From positions 62,001 through 126,000 of the forward strand of contig NZ_FXTO01000005.1 in NCBI RefSeq assembly GCF_900182725.1: a stretch of 64,000 nt of DNA, read 5' to 3'. The position numbers and the translations under genes were made by a program. Within the stretch, counting starts at the first letter, position 1. Every line of letters begins with the position of its first letter. Positions 16,489 to 24,338 of this stretch are shown in pieces. The stretch is from Thalassovita litoralis (GTDB taxonomy: Bacteria; Pseudomonadota; Alphaproteobacteria; Rhodobacterales; Rhodobacteraceae). The notes under the pieces are model-generated. The model searched no databases. It saw nothing but the letters and a program-made list of their open reading frames with translations, and was not told where the DNA came from.

Positions 16489-17788
16489 CGTTGCTATCGG
16501 GTTATCCGGGCTGGGGGCGCTGTTTGTGCTGATCGCCCTGCGCGTGCCGATTGCGGCGGCGCTGATCGGGGTGTCCTTTGTTGGGATCTGGTTCCTGATG
16601 GGCTGGCGCGTGGCGTGGGGATCGCTTGGGGTGATCCCGTATCAGTTCACCGCGAACTGGGTGCTTAGCTCGATCCCGATGTTCCTGTTTCTGGGCTTTA
16701 TCAGCTTTCACACGAACCTGACGCGGGGGTTGTTTCAGGCCGCGCGGGTCTGGTTATCTGCCTTGCCGGGCGGTTTGGCGATTGCGGCCATCTTTGGGTC
16801 GGCTGGGTTCGCGGCTGTGTCTGGGTCGTCCATTGCCTGTTCCGCGGCAATGGGCCGGATCGCTATCCCGGAAATGATGAAACACAAATACCACCCGGAA
16901 CTGGCCACTGGCACGGTTGCTGTGGCGGGAACCATTGGCGCGATGATCCCGCCCTCGATCATTCTGATCCTGTACGGCGTGATTGCGCAGGTATCCATTG
17001 CGCAGCTTTTCCTTGGCGGTATTTCCGCCGGTATCCTGACCGCCATCGGCTATATCGTGGTGGTGCTGGTGCGGGTAAAGCTGAACCCCGATCTGGCCCC
17101 GTCGCGGGATGCCAGCGTGGGTATGGCCGAACGTCTGGCCGCGCTAAAGGAAACATGGCCGATCCTGCTGGTGATGGTGGGGATTTTCGGTGGCTTGTTC
17201 AGCGGTATCTTTACCCCAACCGAAGCCGGGGCCGTGGGGGCGTTTCTGGCCTGTGTGGTGGCAACCCTGAGCCGGGAAATGACGCTTGAACGGTTCCTGA
17301 CCGCCGCGCGCGAAACCATGACGACGACCGCCGCGCTGATTGCCATCGCTGCCGGGGCCAGCCTGCTGACGCGTTTTCTGGCGCTGTCGGGGGCGGGGGA
17401 TTTCCTGTCGGATGCGATTATCGCCGTGGGAACTCAGCCGGTGCTGCTGATGCTGGGCATCGTGTTGGTCTATCTGGTGCTGGGCATGTTCCTTGAACCC
17501 ATCGGGGCAATGCTGCTGACCCTGCCGATCATCCTGCCCGTGGTAGACGAAGCAAACTGGAGCCTGCTGTGGTTCGGTGTTGTGCTGACGAAACTGCTGG
17601 AAATTGGCATGATCACCCCGCCCATCGGTATGAACGTGTTCGTGATCAAGGGCGTCGTCGGCGATCTGGTGAAAACCGGCGCGATTTTCCGGGGCGTGAT
17701 GTGGTTCATCGTGATGGACCTGCTGATCGTGGCCTTGCTGTCCGCCGTGCCGCAACTGATCCTGTATCTGCCGATGACCTTCGGGTGA
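16481..17788 (+). CDS. dctM: TRAP transporter large permease subunit, DctM family
   Basis: A 435-residue polytopic protein. DctM signatures are FAAVSGSSIACSAAMGRIA (about residues 106-124) and GTIGAMIPPSIILILYGVI (about 148-166); a second PP motif region near the C-terminus reads EIGMITPPIGMNVFVIKG. It forms the Na+-driven transport path of the third TRAP system with the two genes before it. A stem-loop separates it from the following acyl-CoA synthetase gene. Confidence 0.95.
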   Translation: MTDVAIGLSGLGALFVLIALRVPIAAALIGVSFVGIWFLMGWRVAWGSLGVIPYQFTANWVLSSIPMFLFLGFISFHTNLTRGLFQAARVWLSALPGGLAIAAIFGSAGFAAVSGSSIACSAAMGRIAIPEMMKHKYHPELATGTVAVAGTIGAMIPPSIILILYGVIAQVSIAQLFLGGISAGILTAIGYIVVVLVRVKLNPDLAPSRDASVGMAERLAALKETWPILLVMVGIFGGLFSGIFTPTEAGAVGAFLACVVATLSREMTLERFLTAARETMTTTAALIAIAAGASLLTRFLALSGAGDFLSDAIIAVGTQPVLLMLGIVLVYLVLGMFLEPIGAMLLTLPIILPVVDEANWSLLWFGVVLTKLLEIGMITPPIGMNVFVIKGVVGDLVKTGAIFRGVMWFIVMDLLIVALLSAVPQLILYLPMTFG

Positions 17789-17799
17789 TTTGAATTGCG

Positions 17800-17825
17800 C
17801 CTGCCCCGGTTCGTGCCGGGGCGGG
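17800..17825 (+). terminator. Stem-loop after the third TRAP dctM
   Basis: CCTGCCCCGG-TTCGTG-CCGGGGCGGG: a 10-bp stem with one G-T pair, 12 bases after the dctM stop. No T-run; partial termination or message processing before the acyl-CoA synthetase gene. Confidence 0.5.
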
Positions 17826-17861
17826 TATCCCCTCTGACTGAATTTGCAAAAGGTGAAATCC

Positions 17862-19448
17862 ATGACACCGCAAGAGCTGACCCAAACCGTCAAACGCGCT
17901 CGCAGCCAAGGCTTAGGCGATCTGTTGCGCCGCAGCGCATCGCGCACCCCGGATAAGATTGCGCTAAGCTTTCGGGACAAGCGCGAGAGCTTCCGCGAAC
18001 TGAATGATGCGGTGAACCGCGCCGCCAACGGGCTGCGGGCGATTGGCATTGAAAAAGGCGACCGCGTTGCCCTGCTGTCCCACAATAACCGCGATTTCGT
18101 GGTGTTGCGCTTTGCGGCTGCCCGCGTGGGGGCCGTGATCACGCCTGTGAATTTCATGCTGAACGCGGATGATGTGGCGTATATTCTGAACCATGCCGGG
18201 GCTTGCGCGATTTTTGCCGAAGATACCCTGTGTGACACCGCCGATCAGGCCATTGCGCAACTGGCGCAGCCGATCACCCGGCGCTTTGCCATTCCGCATT
18301 CCGGTGCGGCGGTCAGCGGCCTGTGGTCGCCGGTTCAGGATGTGTTGTCCAATCCCAATACCACGGAACCGGAACTGGATCTGGACCCCGACGATCCGAT
18401 CCAGATGATGTACACCAGCGGCACGGAATCCCGGCCCAAGGGGGCGTTGCTGACCTCCTCGGCGTTGTATGCGCAATACACCAGCACCATCGTGAATGGT
18501 GGTATGGATGCGGATGACATCGAACTGCACTGCCTGCCGCTGTTCCATTGCGCGCAGTTGGATTGCTTCCTGACGACGGACCTGTATCTGGGCGCCACCA
18601 GCATTGTGCATGATAAGGCCGACCCCGCTGATATGTTGGCCGCGATCGAGGCCGAAGGCGTGACCAAACTGTTCTGCCCGCCTACGGTTTGGATTGCCCT
18701 GCTGCGCCACCCCGATTTCGACAAGCGCGACCTTAGCACCCTGCGTAAGGGTTATTACGGCGCGGCAATCATGCCCACCGCCATTATCGAAGAACTGACC
18801 CAACGCCTGCCGAACCTGAACCTGTATAATTTCTATGGCCAAACCGAAATGGCGCCGATGGCGACCGTGTTGGGGCCGGAAGATCAGCTTCGGAAGCTTG
18901 GGTCGGCGGGGCGGCCTGCGCTGAACGTGGAAACCATGCTGGTCGATGATGATGGCAATCCGGTGCCGGTGGGGGAAATCGGTGAAATCGTTCACCAAAG
19001 CCCGCATTTGATTTTGGGGTATTACAACGACCCGGATAAAACCGCCGAAGCCTTCAAAGGGGGCTGGTTCCACAGCGGCGATTTGGGCCGTTTTGACGAA
19101 GAAGGCTACCTTTACGTCGTCGACCGCAAGAAGGACATGGTGAAAACCGGCGGTGAAAACGTAGCCAGCCGCGAGGTGGAAGAGGTGATTTTCCGCCACC
19201 CGGACGTGGCCGAAGTGGCTGTATTCGGCGTACCCCATCCCAAGTGGATCGAGGCTGTGACCGCCATCGTGGTTGCCAAACCGGGCGTGACCCTACAGGC
19301 CGAGGTGATCGACACCTATTGCCGCGAAAATCTGGCCCATTTCAAAGCGCCCAAACATGTTGCGGTGGTCGACAGCCTGCCGAAAAATGCCAGCGGCAAG
19401 ATCCTGAAACGCGATCTGCGTCAGGTCTATGTCAGCTTGTTTGACTAA
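17862..19448 (+). CDS. Acyl-CoA synthetase / AMP-dependent carboxylic acid-CoA ligase
   Basis: A 528-residue member of the ANL superfamily that activates a carboxylic acid to its CoA ester. The phosphate loop YTSGTESRPKGALL lies at about residues 184-197, NFYGQTEMAPMATVLG gives the adenine/aryl pocket, SGDLGRFDEEGYLYVVDRKK the hinge, and Lys at about 513 (NASGKILKRDLR) is catalytic. In the loop Glu-Ser replaces the usual Thr-Gly, an uncommon form. The ATG at the chosen start has an AAAAGG ribosome site; a longer start six codons earlier is weaker. Its place after the TRAP genes suggests that it activates the imported acid. Substrate not determinable. Confidence 0.9.
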   Translation: MTPQELTQTVKRARSQGLGDLLRRSASRTPDKIALSFRDKRESFRELNDAVNRAANGLRAIGIEKGDRVALLSHNNRDFVVLRFAAARVGAVITPVNFMLNADDVAYILNHAGACAIFAEDTLCDTADQAIAQLAQPITRRFAIPHSGAAVSGLWSPVQDVLSNPNTTEPELDLDPDDPIQMMYTSGTESRPKGALLTSSALYAQYTSTIVNGGMDADDIELHCLPLFHCAQLDCFLTTDLYLGATSIVHDKADPADMLAAIEAEGVTKLFCPPTVWIALLRHPDFDKRDLSTLRKGYYGAAIMPTAIIEELTQRLPNLNLYNFYGQTEMAPMATVLGPEDQLRKLGSAGRPALNVETMLVDDDGNPVPVGEIGEIVHQSPHLILGYYNDPDKTAEAFKGGWFHSGDLGRFDEEGYLYVVDRKKDMVKTGGENVASREVEEVIFRHPDVAEVAVFGVPHPKWIEAVTAIVVAKPGVTLQAEVIDTYCRENLAHFKAPKHVAVVDSLPKNASGKILKRDLRQVYVSLFD

Positions 19449-19553
19449 ACCTTGATTGATCTCTGGTCCGGTAAAACATACCGGGCCAGAGGATACAGCG
19501 ACCAGCGTACACAAAAGACGTGCAGTTCCGGGCAAAGCGGATAAGCTGAGCCT

Positions 19554-21104
19554 ATGAAACGGTTTGTGATGTTTTTTGCGACTCTGGTCTTTGGTGTGAC
19601 CATTGCCATTTTTCTGGCGCGGCTGATGTTTCCCTTGCCCGATATTTCGGATCGCGGGCAGGCGCGGGCGTTGGGGGTCGATCCGGAAACACCCTTGGGC
19701 CGGATGATGATTGCCGGGGGGGCTGCACATCCCGGACAATCCGGTGTGATTCCATTGTATAACGGGCATGATGCGCTGGTCAGCCGTTTGGCGCTGGTGG
19801 ATGCCGCAGTGCAATCCATCGACATGCAATATTACATCTGGCACGGCGACACATCGGGGATGCTGCTGCTGGATGCGCTGGATCGGGCGGCAAAGCGGGG
19901 CGTGCGGGTGCGTCTGTTGCTGGATGACAACGGCATTCACGGGCTGGACCCGATTTTAGCGGCGCTGAATGCGCGGGAAAATTTCCAGATCAGGCTGTTT
20001 AACCCATCCCCGCTGCGCCGCCCGAAGATGCTGGGATATGCCTTTGATTTCTTTCGTATGAACCGGCGTATGCACAATAAATCCATCGTCGTTGACGGTG
20101 CGGTGTCGATCATTGGTGGTCGCAACATTGGCGATGAATATTTCCAACTGGGCGACGATATTTTCTTTGTGGATCTGGATGTGCTGGCCACAGGGGCCAT
20201 CGTGCCGGAAACGGCGGCGGTGTTTGATGCCTATTGGAACAGCCAATCGGTGTTTGAACTGGAACGGATCGTTACTGGCCCCGGCGACCCGGCGGGATTT
20301 GCCGTGCGGGTTGCGGCGGTGAAAGACAGCACAGAAGCCGCACAGTTGCAGGGCGCGATGCAAAACAGCATGGAGCGTTTTGCCAGTGGTGGTTTGACCC
20401 CGGAATGGGCCAAGGTGCAGTTGGTGGCAGACGACCCCGCCAAAGGACAGGGGATTGCGACCCGCGATCAATTGATGATTACGCGGCTTGGCTCGATCCT
20501 TGGGCGGATTGAACAGAAGCTGGATTTGGTGTCCGCCTATTTTATACCGGGACAAGAAGGGACCAGATATTTTGGCGATCTTGCCCGCGATGGCAAAACC
20601 GTGCGGGTTCTGACCAACGCGCTGAATACCACCGATGTGCCGATGGTGCATTCCGGGTATACTAAATATCGGCGCGAATTGTTGCGGGCCGGGGCCACGC
20701 TGTATGAATTGAAACTACGGGGCGAAATGACCCCCGAGGCAGGATTTCAGGTCAACCCGCTGGGGTTTTCCGGGGGCAGCTTGCACGCGAAAACCTTTGC
20801 CGTGGATGATGCGCGGATTTTTATCGGGTCGTTCAACTTTGACCCACGGTCTGCCATGTTGAATTGTGAAATGGGATTTTTGATCGACAGCCCCACCTTG
20901 GCGCAGGGGATCGGGGCCATATTCGATGGGCCGGTTGCCACGGTCAGCTATCGGCCGGAACTGACGCCCGAGGATAAAATGGTCTGGCAGGAAATCCGCA
21001 GCGATGGCACGCGCGTGACCTATCAGGAAGAACCGGGGGCCACATGGTTCCAGCAAATCATGCTGGTGGTGATGGGGCTGTTGCCAGTGGAATGGATGCT
21101 GTAG
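19554..21104 (+). CDS. Phospholipase D family protein, cardiolipin-synthase C-like
   Basis: A 516-residue membrane-anchored protein of the PLD superfamily. Residues 5-27 are one hydrophobic anchor. The two HKD catalytic motifs are intact: HNKSIVVDGAVSIIGGRN (174-191) and HAKTFAVDDARIFIGSFNFD (411-430). Length, anchor and DPRS-AMLNCEMGF after HKD2 resemble ClsC (YmdC)-type cardiolipin synthases, which make cardiolipin from phosphatidylglycerol and phosphatidylethanolamine; a phospholipase role is possible. It stands between the acyl-CoA synthetase and the ACP-P450 cassette, all on the same strand, with 147 bases before the ACP. Whether it belongs to that cassette is unclear. Confidence 0.85.
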   Translation: MKRFVMFFATLVFGVTIAIFLARLMFPLPDISDRGQARALGVDPETPLGRMMIAGGAAHPGQSGVIPLYNGHDALVSRLALVDAAVQSIDMQYYIWHGDTSGMLLLDALDRAAKRGVRVRLLLDDNGIHGLDPILAALNARENFQIRLFNPSPLRRPKMLGYAFDFFRMNRRMHNKSIVVDGAVSIIGGRNIGDEYFQLGDDIFFVDLDVLATGAIVPETAAVFDAYWNSQSVFELERIVTGPGDPAGFAVRVAAVKDSTEAAQLQGAMQNSMERFASGGLTPEWAKVQLVADDPAKGQGIATRDQLMITRLGSILGRIEQKLDLVSAYFIPGQEGTRYFGDLARDGKTVRVLTNALNTTDVPMVHSGYTKYRRELLRAGATLYELKLRGEMTPEAGFQVNPLGFSGGSLHAKTFAVDDARIFIGSFNFDPRSAMLNCEMGFLIDSPTLAQGIGAIFDGPVATVSYRPELTPEDKMVWQEIRSDGTRVTYQEEPGATWFQQIMLVVMGLLPVEWML

Positions 21105-21175
21105 GGCTGCGCTATCTTACGCGTGTCCGTTTGATCGAATGCGCGGTCTGCGCCGCAGATGCGACCAGATATAGT

Positions 21176-21200
21176 GGGTTTTCACATTGACGAAAAACCC
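21176..21200 (+). promoter_or_regulatory. Inverted repeat GGGTTTT-N11-AAAACCC before the ACP gene
   Basis: Perfect 7-base arms with an 11-base spacer in the gap between the phospholipase D gene and the acyl carrier protein gene. It may terminate the former or be an operator of the cassette that follows. Confidence 0.4.
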
Positions 21201-21251
21201 CCGGATACCGGCCCCAAAACCGTGTTTGCCGGTACAACGCCTGAAATCCAC

Positions 21252-21524
21252 ATGCCACTCTCTCTTGATGAAATCACCCAGCTTCTTTTGACAAAGCTGC
21301 AAGATCATAATGTTCACCCCGATGTTGACCTGAGCGCGGAAAACATGGGCGCTATCACCATCGGTCAACTGGCCTTGGACAGTCTGGACCTGTTGCAATT
21401 CGCGATGGATGTCGAGGACGAACTGGACATCGAAAGCGACGTGGCCGAATTCCCTGCCGATGCGACCTTGCTGGATCTGGCCGCGCATTTCCACGAACTG
21501 CACACCGGTCCCACCCATGACTGA
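21252..21524 (+). CDS. Stand-alone acyl carrier protein
   Basis: A 90-residue, acidic, all-helical protein with the 4'-phosphopantetheine attachment motif LALDSLDLLQF (Ser44 in DSLD) and the acidic recognition helix that follows (DVEDELDIESD). It is not the housekeeping AcpP: it is divergent and lacks fab neighbours. The ATG was chosen because the conserved domain starts there; upstream in-frame codons read non-conserved sequence. Its end overlaps the start of the P450-like gene by eight bases, the classic sign of coupled synthesis. It probably carries an acyl chain on which the following enzymes act. Confidence 0.85.
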   Translation: MPLSLDEITQLLLTKLQDHNVHPDVDLSAENMGAITIGQLALDSLDLLQFAMDVEDELDIESDVAEFPADATLLDLAAHFHELHTGPTHD

Positions 21525-22467
21525 AGGCGGCGCGACCCCTGCCGTGGTTCTATGGGAAGACGCCGCGTTGGACGCCTTGGGCGCGCGCGGGATGCAGGCC
21601 TTTTCGATGGCGGATGCCTATCGGGATATGGTTGCGAAAACCGGGCTGGATCTATCCGCGACAATTCGGCTTTTGGATGCTTTGCCGGTGTTCCTGTCCG
21701 GGACCGTCCACAAGCAACAGCGGCGGGATATGGCCGTGGCGTATGCAGCGGGCAAGACCGAACAGGAAGCTGCGGTTTTGCAGTTTTTTGATCAGCTTCG
21801 TGGCCGAATGGCGGGGCAGACAGGCACATGGGATGTGCTGGCAGAATTGGCGCACCCGATCTGGGACACGTTACGCCGCACGATCCTGCCGGGCAAAGAA
21901 CCGTGGTACGATCTGATTGATCAGTTGCCGGATTTGTTTAATCCCAAAACCAGCCTGCGTAAGCGCGTAAAGCTGAACGATCAACTGACCCAGATGTTGC
22001 AGGGCGAAGCGCCGGATTTTCTGAATCGGCTGTCGCTGGTCGTGCTGGGTGCGCGGCCTTTGACGCATTCGTTGGCGTTGTCGGTTCACGCCTTGGCGCA
22101 GGCCCATCCGGGGTGTCGTTTGCGCGATATTCCTGTACCGGACAGTTTCCCCGACAGCGCGCTGCGCTTTGTGGATCGTGTGGCCGGGCAATCCGATACT
22201 GCGAATGGCTGCCCCTATCACGCCGGGGAACGCGTGCGCTGTGTCACCTTTGATGAATCCTATGATCCGGCATGGAATGCCCGCAATCTGTATGGGCTGG
22301 GCGCGCATGTTTGTTTGGGGCGACCCATTTCACAGTTTATCTGGCAACAGGTGCAGGGCTTGTTTGCGCAAAGCGACAAGATCATTTTCCCCGATGTGAT
22401 CGAAATTGAAAACCGCGAACCGTTTCGGTTGGCCGCCGTCTGCAAGGTCCGGCTGTGTGACGGCTGA
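21517..22467 (+). CDS. Divergent, shortened cytochrome P450-like protein
   Basis: A 316-residue protein whose C-terminal YGLGAHVCLGRPIS (259-272; heme-ligand Cys266) matches the P450 cysteine loop. Other hallmarks are degenerate. The I-helix segment reads LGARPLTHS (177-185), without the acid-alcohol pair of AGxE/DTT. The K-helix ExxR reads SALR (214-217), having lost the Glu. The protein is 80-100 residues shorter than usual (about 400), mostly at the N-terminus. The ATG overlaps the ACP gene by eight bases, and the next gene overlaps this one. By analogy with P450s such as BioI that act on acyl-ACP, it may bind the acyl-ACP, but the missing residues argue against ordinary monooxygenase chemistry. 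P450 assignment rests mainly on the Cys loop. Confidence 0.7.
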   Translation: MTEGGATPAVVLWEDAALDALGARGMQAFSMADAYRDMVAKTGLDLSATIRLLDALPVFLSGTVHKQQRRDMAVAYAAGKTEQEAAVLQFFDQLRGRMAGQTGTWDVLAELAHPIWDTLRRTILPGKEPWYDLIDQLPDLFNPKTSLRKRVKLNDQLTQMLQGEAPDFLNRLSLVVLGARPLTHSLALSVHALAQAHPGCRLRDIPVPDSFPDSALRFVDRVAGQSDTANGCPYHAGERVRCVTFDESYDPAWNARNLYGLGAHVCLGRPISQFIWQQVQGLFAQSDKIIFPDVIEIENREPFRLAAVCKVRLCDG

Positions 22468-23404
22468 GCTAACACAGATAACCCTGAGCGAGTATCATTC
22501 GCCCCAGCAGCACAAGGACATCCGCCTTGCCGCGCGGGTATTCATGGGGCAACCACAGGTTCAGCGCAAACTGGCCTATCTGGTTCTGGTGGAACTGGCA
22601 AAATACGCCGATCCGCTGTTTCCCGACATGCTGGATTATCTGGACCGCCATGACTCAAACCCGCGCACGGCAGCGTTTCGTCAGACTGTGGCGTTGGAAT
22701 ATCAGAAGGTCAAGGAGGTGCTGGCCACCTGTCCGCCAGCGTTTCTTCGGCAATTCGAGCAGGATTTGCTGACGCCTAATAAGCCCATGCTGATGCGTGG
22801 CACCGATCCCGCAAAGCCGCTGATCGTGGTGTTTACCACGATGTTCAACAATTTTTACCTGTCCAATCTGGCGCTGTCGGCCTTGTTGCTGGACCGGGGG
22901 TATTCCGTGTTGTTGCTAAAGGATAGCAGCGGCTACCAATATCTGAACGGCATTCCGGGGCTGGGGGCTACGTGGGACGCAGCCATTGCCCGGATCGGCC
23001 AAATCGCGGGCGATGAAGGGCGAGGCGTGGTTGTGACCGGGTTTTCCTCGGGCGGGTATGCGGCGGGATTGGCCGCCTTGGCCCTGCGCCCCCAATTATA
23101 TGTCGGGTTTTCGATCTCGGGCAATCTGTCCCCGGACACGGACCTGCCGATGCCCAAGCTGTTCACCGCAGAAAACCGGGCGCAAACTCCGGCAGGGTTG
23201 CGGCGGGATCTGGTGCCGGAATTCCGCGAAACCGGGCAGCCCGCGCGGCTGTTTGCGGGTACGAAAAGCCTGACTGATCTGGCCCATATCCGGGCCTTTG
23301 ACGGGGTGGCGCATGTTGAACAGCATGTGATGGACAACGAAGGCCACGTCACCATCCGCCCGCTGTTTATGACGGATCGGCTGACAGATTGTTTTGTGGT
23401 CTGA
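22457..23404 (+). CDS. Alpha/beta hydrolase-fold protein with helical N-terminal region
   Basis: A 315-residue protein. Residues about 1-115 are mostly helical and unrecognised. From about 120 an alpha/beta hydrolase core is seen: PLIVVFTTMF, then the nucleophile elbow VVVTGFSSGGYAAG (191-204, Ser197), and a possible catalytic His in MDNEGHVTIRP near the C-terminus. A thioesterase or esterase releasing an acyl group from the ACP would fit, but this is inference. The GTG start overlaps the P450-like gene by 11 bases; an AAGG ribosome site lies upstream. The sulfotransferase gene follows after 29 bases. Confidence 0.72.
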   Translation: MTAELTQITLSEYHSPQQHKDIRLAARVFMGQPQVQRKLAYLVLVELAKYADPLFPDMLDYLDRHDSNPRTAAFRQTVALEYQKVKEVLATCPPAFLRQFEQDLLTPNKPMLMRGTDPAKPLIVVFTTMFNNFYLSNLALSALLLDRGYSVLLLKDSSGYQYLNGIPGLGATWDAAIARIGQIAGDEGRGVVVTGFSSGGYAAGLAALALRPQLYVGFSISGNLSPDTDLPMPKLFTAENRAQTPAGLRRDLVPEFRETGQPARLFAGTKSLTDLAHIRAFDGVAHVEQHVMDNEGHVTIRPLFMTDRLTDCFVV

Positions 23405-23433
23405 TCAGGGAACAGGGGCGGAACCAGTCACCT

Positions 23434-24288
23434 ATGCAACGTCAATTCGTTCTGTGCCTTGGTGCCAGCAAAAGCGGCACCACATGGCTGTATCACTATC
23501 TGAAATCATACGATTTCGCGGATATGGGCATACGGAAAGAATATAATGCGCTGTGTCCCCTGTTCGGTATGGAAAGCGGAGCAGGAGAGGTGAAGCCCCC
23601 CAACCTGAATAGCCCCCTTGGGCAAAAGATCGCGCGTGATCAGGCTGTTGTGAAACGCATGGGGCAGTCACTGGAAAACTATGTGCAACATTTTGACGAT
23701 CTTCTGCAAAACGGTAAAAAGCTGAGCGGGGATATTTCCCCCAGCTATATCAGGATAAGCGCAGCACAGTTGACCAGTGTCAGGCAGGCGTTTCTGGACA
23801 GGGGGATACGCCCTGTCACGGTGCTTTTGCTGCGTGATCCCATTGCGCGGATTTTATCCGCTGCCCGTATGGCACAGCGGTTGCGAGTGATCCGTATCGC
23901 CGGTCGCACGGGGCGAAACAGCAGCTTTGCGGAATTGGTGGATGTGATCGCGCGGCATCATTTCACGGATTACAAAACAGTGATCCAGCGGGTTGAACGT
24001 GCCGCCCCGCCCGAAGCCCGTTTCATTTACCCTTATGAACAGTTCATTTCCCCAGACGGGGTGTCGGCCTTTTCACATGTGCTGGGCATTCCCCCGCGCT
24101 TTGGGCTGTTGGACAAACATGTAAACAGCAATGGGCCGCAGGGGGCAGGTGAAATGCCCGAGGTGAATATCGCCGGGCTGCGGTCGCAATTGGCCGAACA
24201 ATATGCGTTTTGCAGCGATTATTTTCAGGCGCGTGGGATTGCGTTGGACTGGACATTCGCCAGCGCCCGAAGCGCGCCCCGCCTGTGA
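23434..24288 (+). CDS. Sulfotransferase (PAPS-dependent)
   Basis: A 284-residue cytosolic-type sulfotransferase that moves a sulfo group from PAPS to a hydroxyl or amine. The 5'-phosphosulfate loop LGASKSGTTWLYHYL lies at about residues 9-23, a KEY motif (GIRKEYNAL) provides the candidate catalytic Lys-Glu, GDISPSY follows, and the 3'-phosphate motif LLLRDPIARILSAAR is near 131-145. A membrane anchor is absent. It ends the ACP-P450-hydrolase cassette and is followed by a hairpin, so the final product of the cassette may be a sulfated lipid or small molecule. Confidence 0.87.
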   Translation: MQRQFVLCLGASKSGTTWLYHYLKSYDFADMGIRKEYNALCPLFGMESGAGEVKPPNLNSPLGQKIARDQAVVKRMGQSLENYVQHFDDLLQNGKKLSGDISPSYIRISAAQLTSVRQAFLDRGIRPVTVLLLRDPIARILSAARMAQRLRVIRIAGRTGRNSSFAELVDVIARHHFTDYKTVIQRVERAAPPEARFIYPYEQFISPDGVSAFSHVLGIPPRFGLLDKHVNSNGPQGAGEMPEVNIAGLRSQLAEQYAFCSDYFQARGIALDWTFASARSAPRL

Positions 24289-24308
24289 CCAATGCCATCA
24301 TGATAACA

Positions 24309-24331
24309 TCGGGGCGCCACGGACGCCCCGA
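24309..24331. terminator. Hairpin between convergent sulfotransferase and CoA-transferase genes
   Basis: TCGGGGCG-CCACGGA-CGCCCCGA: an 8-bp perfect stem between two convergent genes. No long T-run, yet position and stability suit a bidirectional terminator. Confidence 0.6.
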
Positions 24332-24338
24332 CGCTGTA

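Noticed and set aside
21409-21516. Upstream extension of the P450-like frame
   Set aside because: It lies inside the ACP gene in another frame and is not P450-like; it does not restore the missing N-terminal part.
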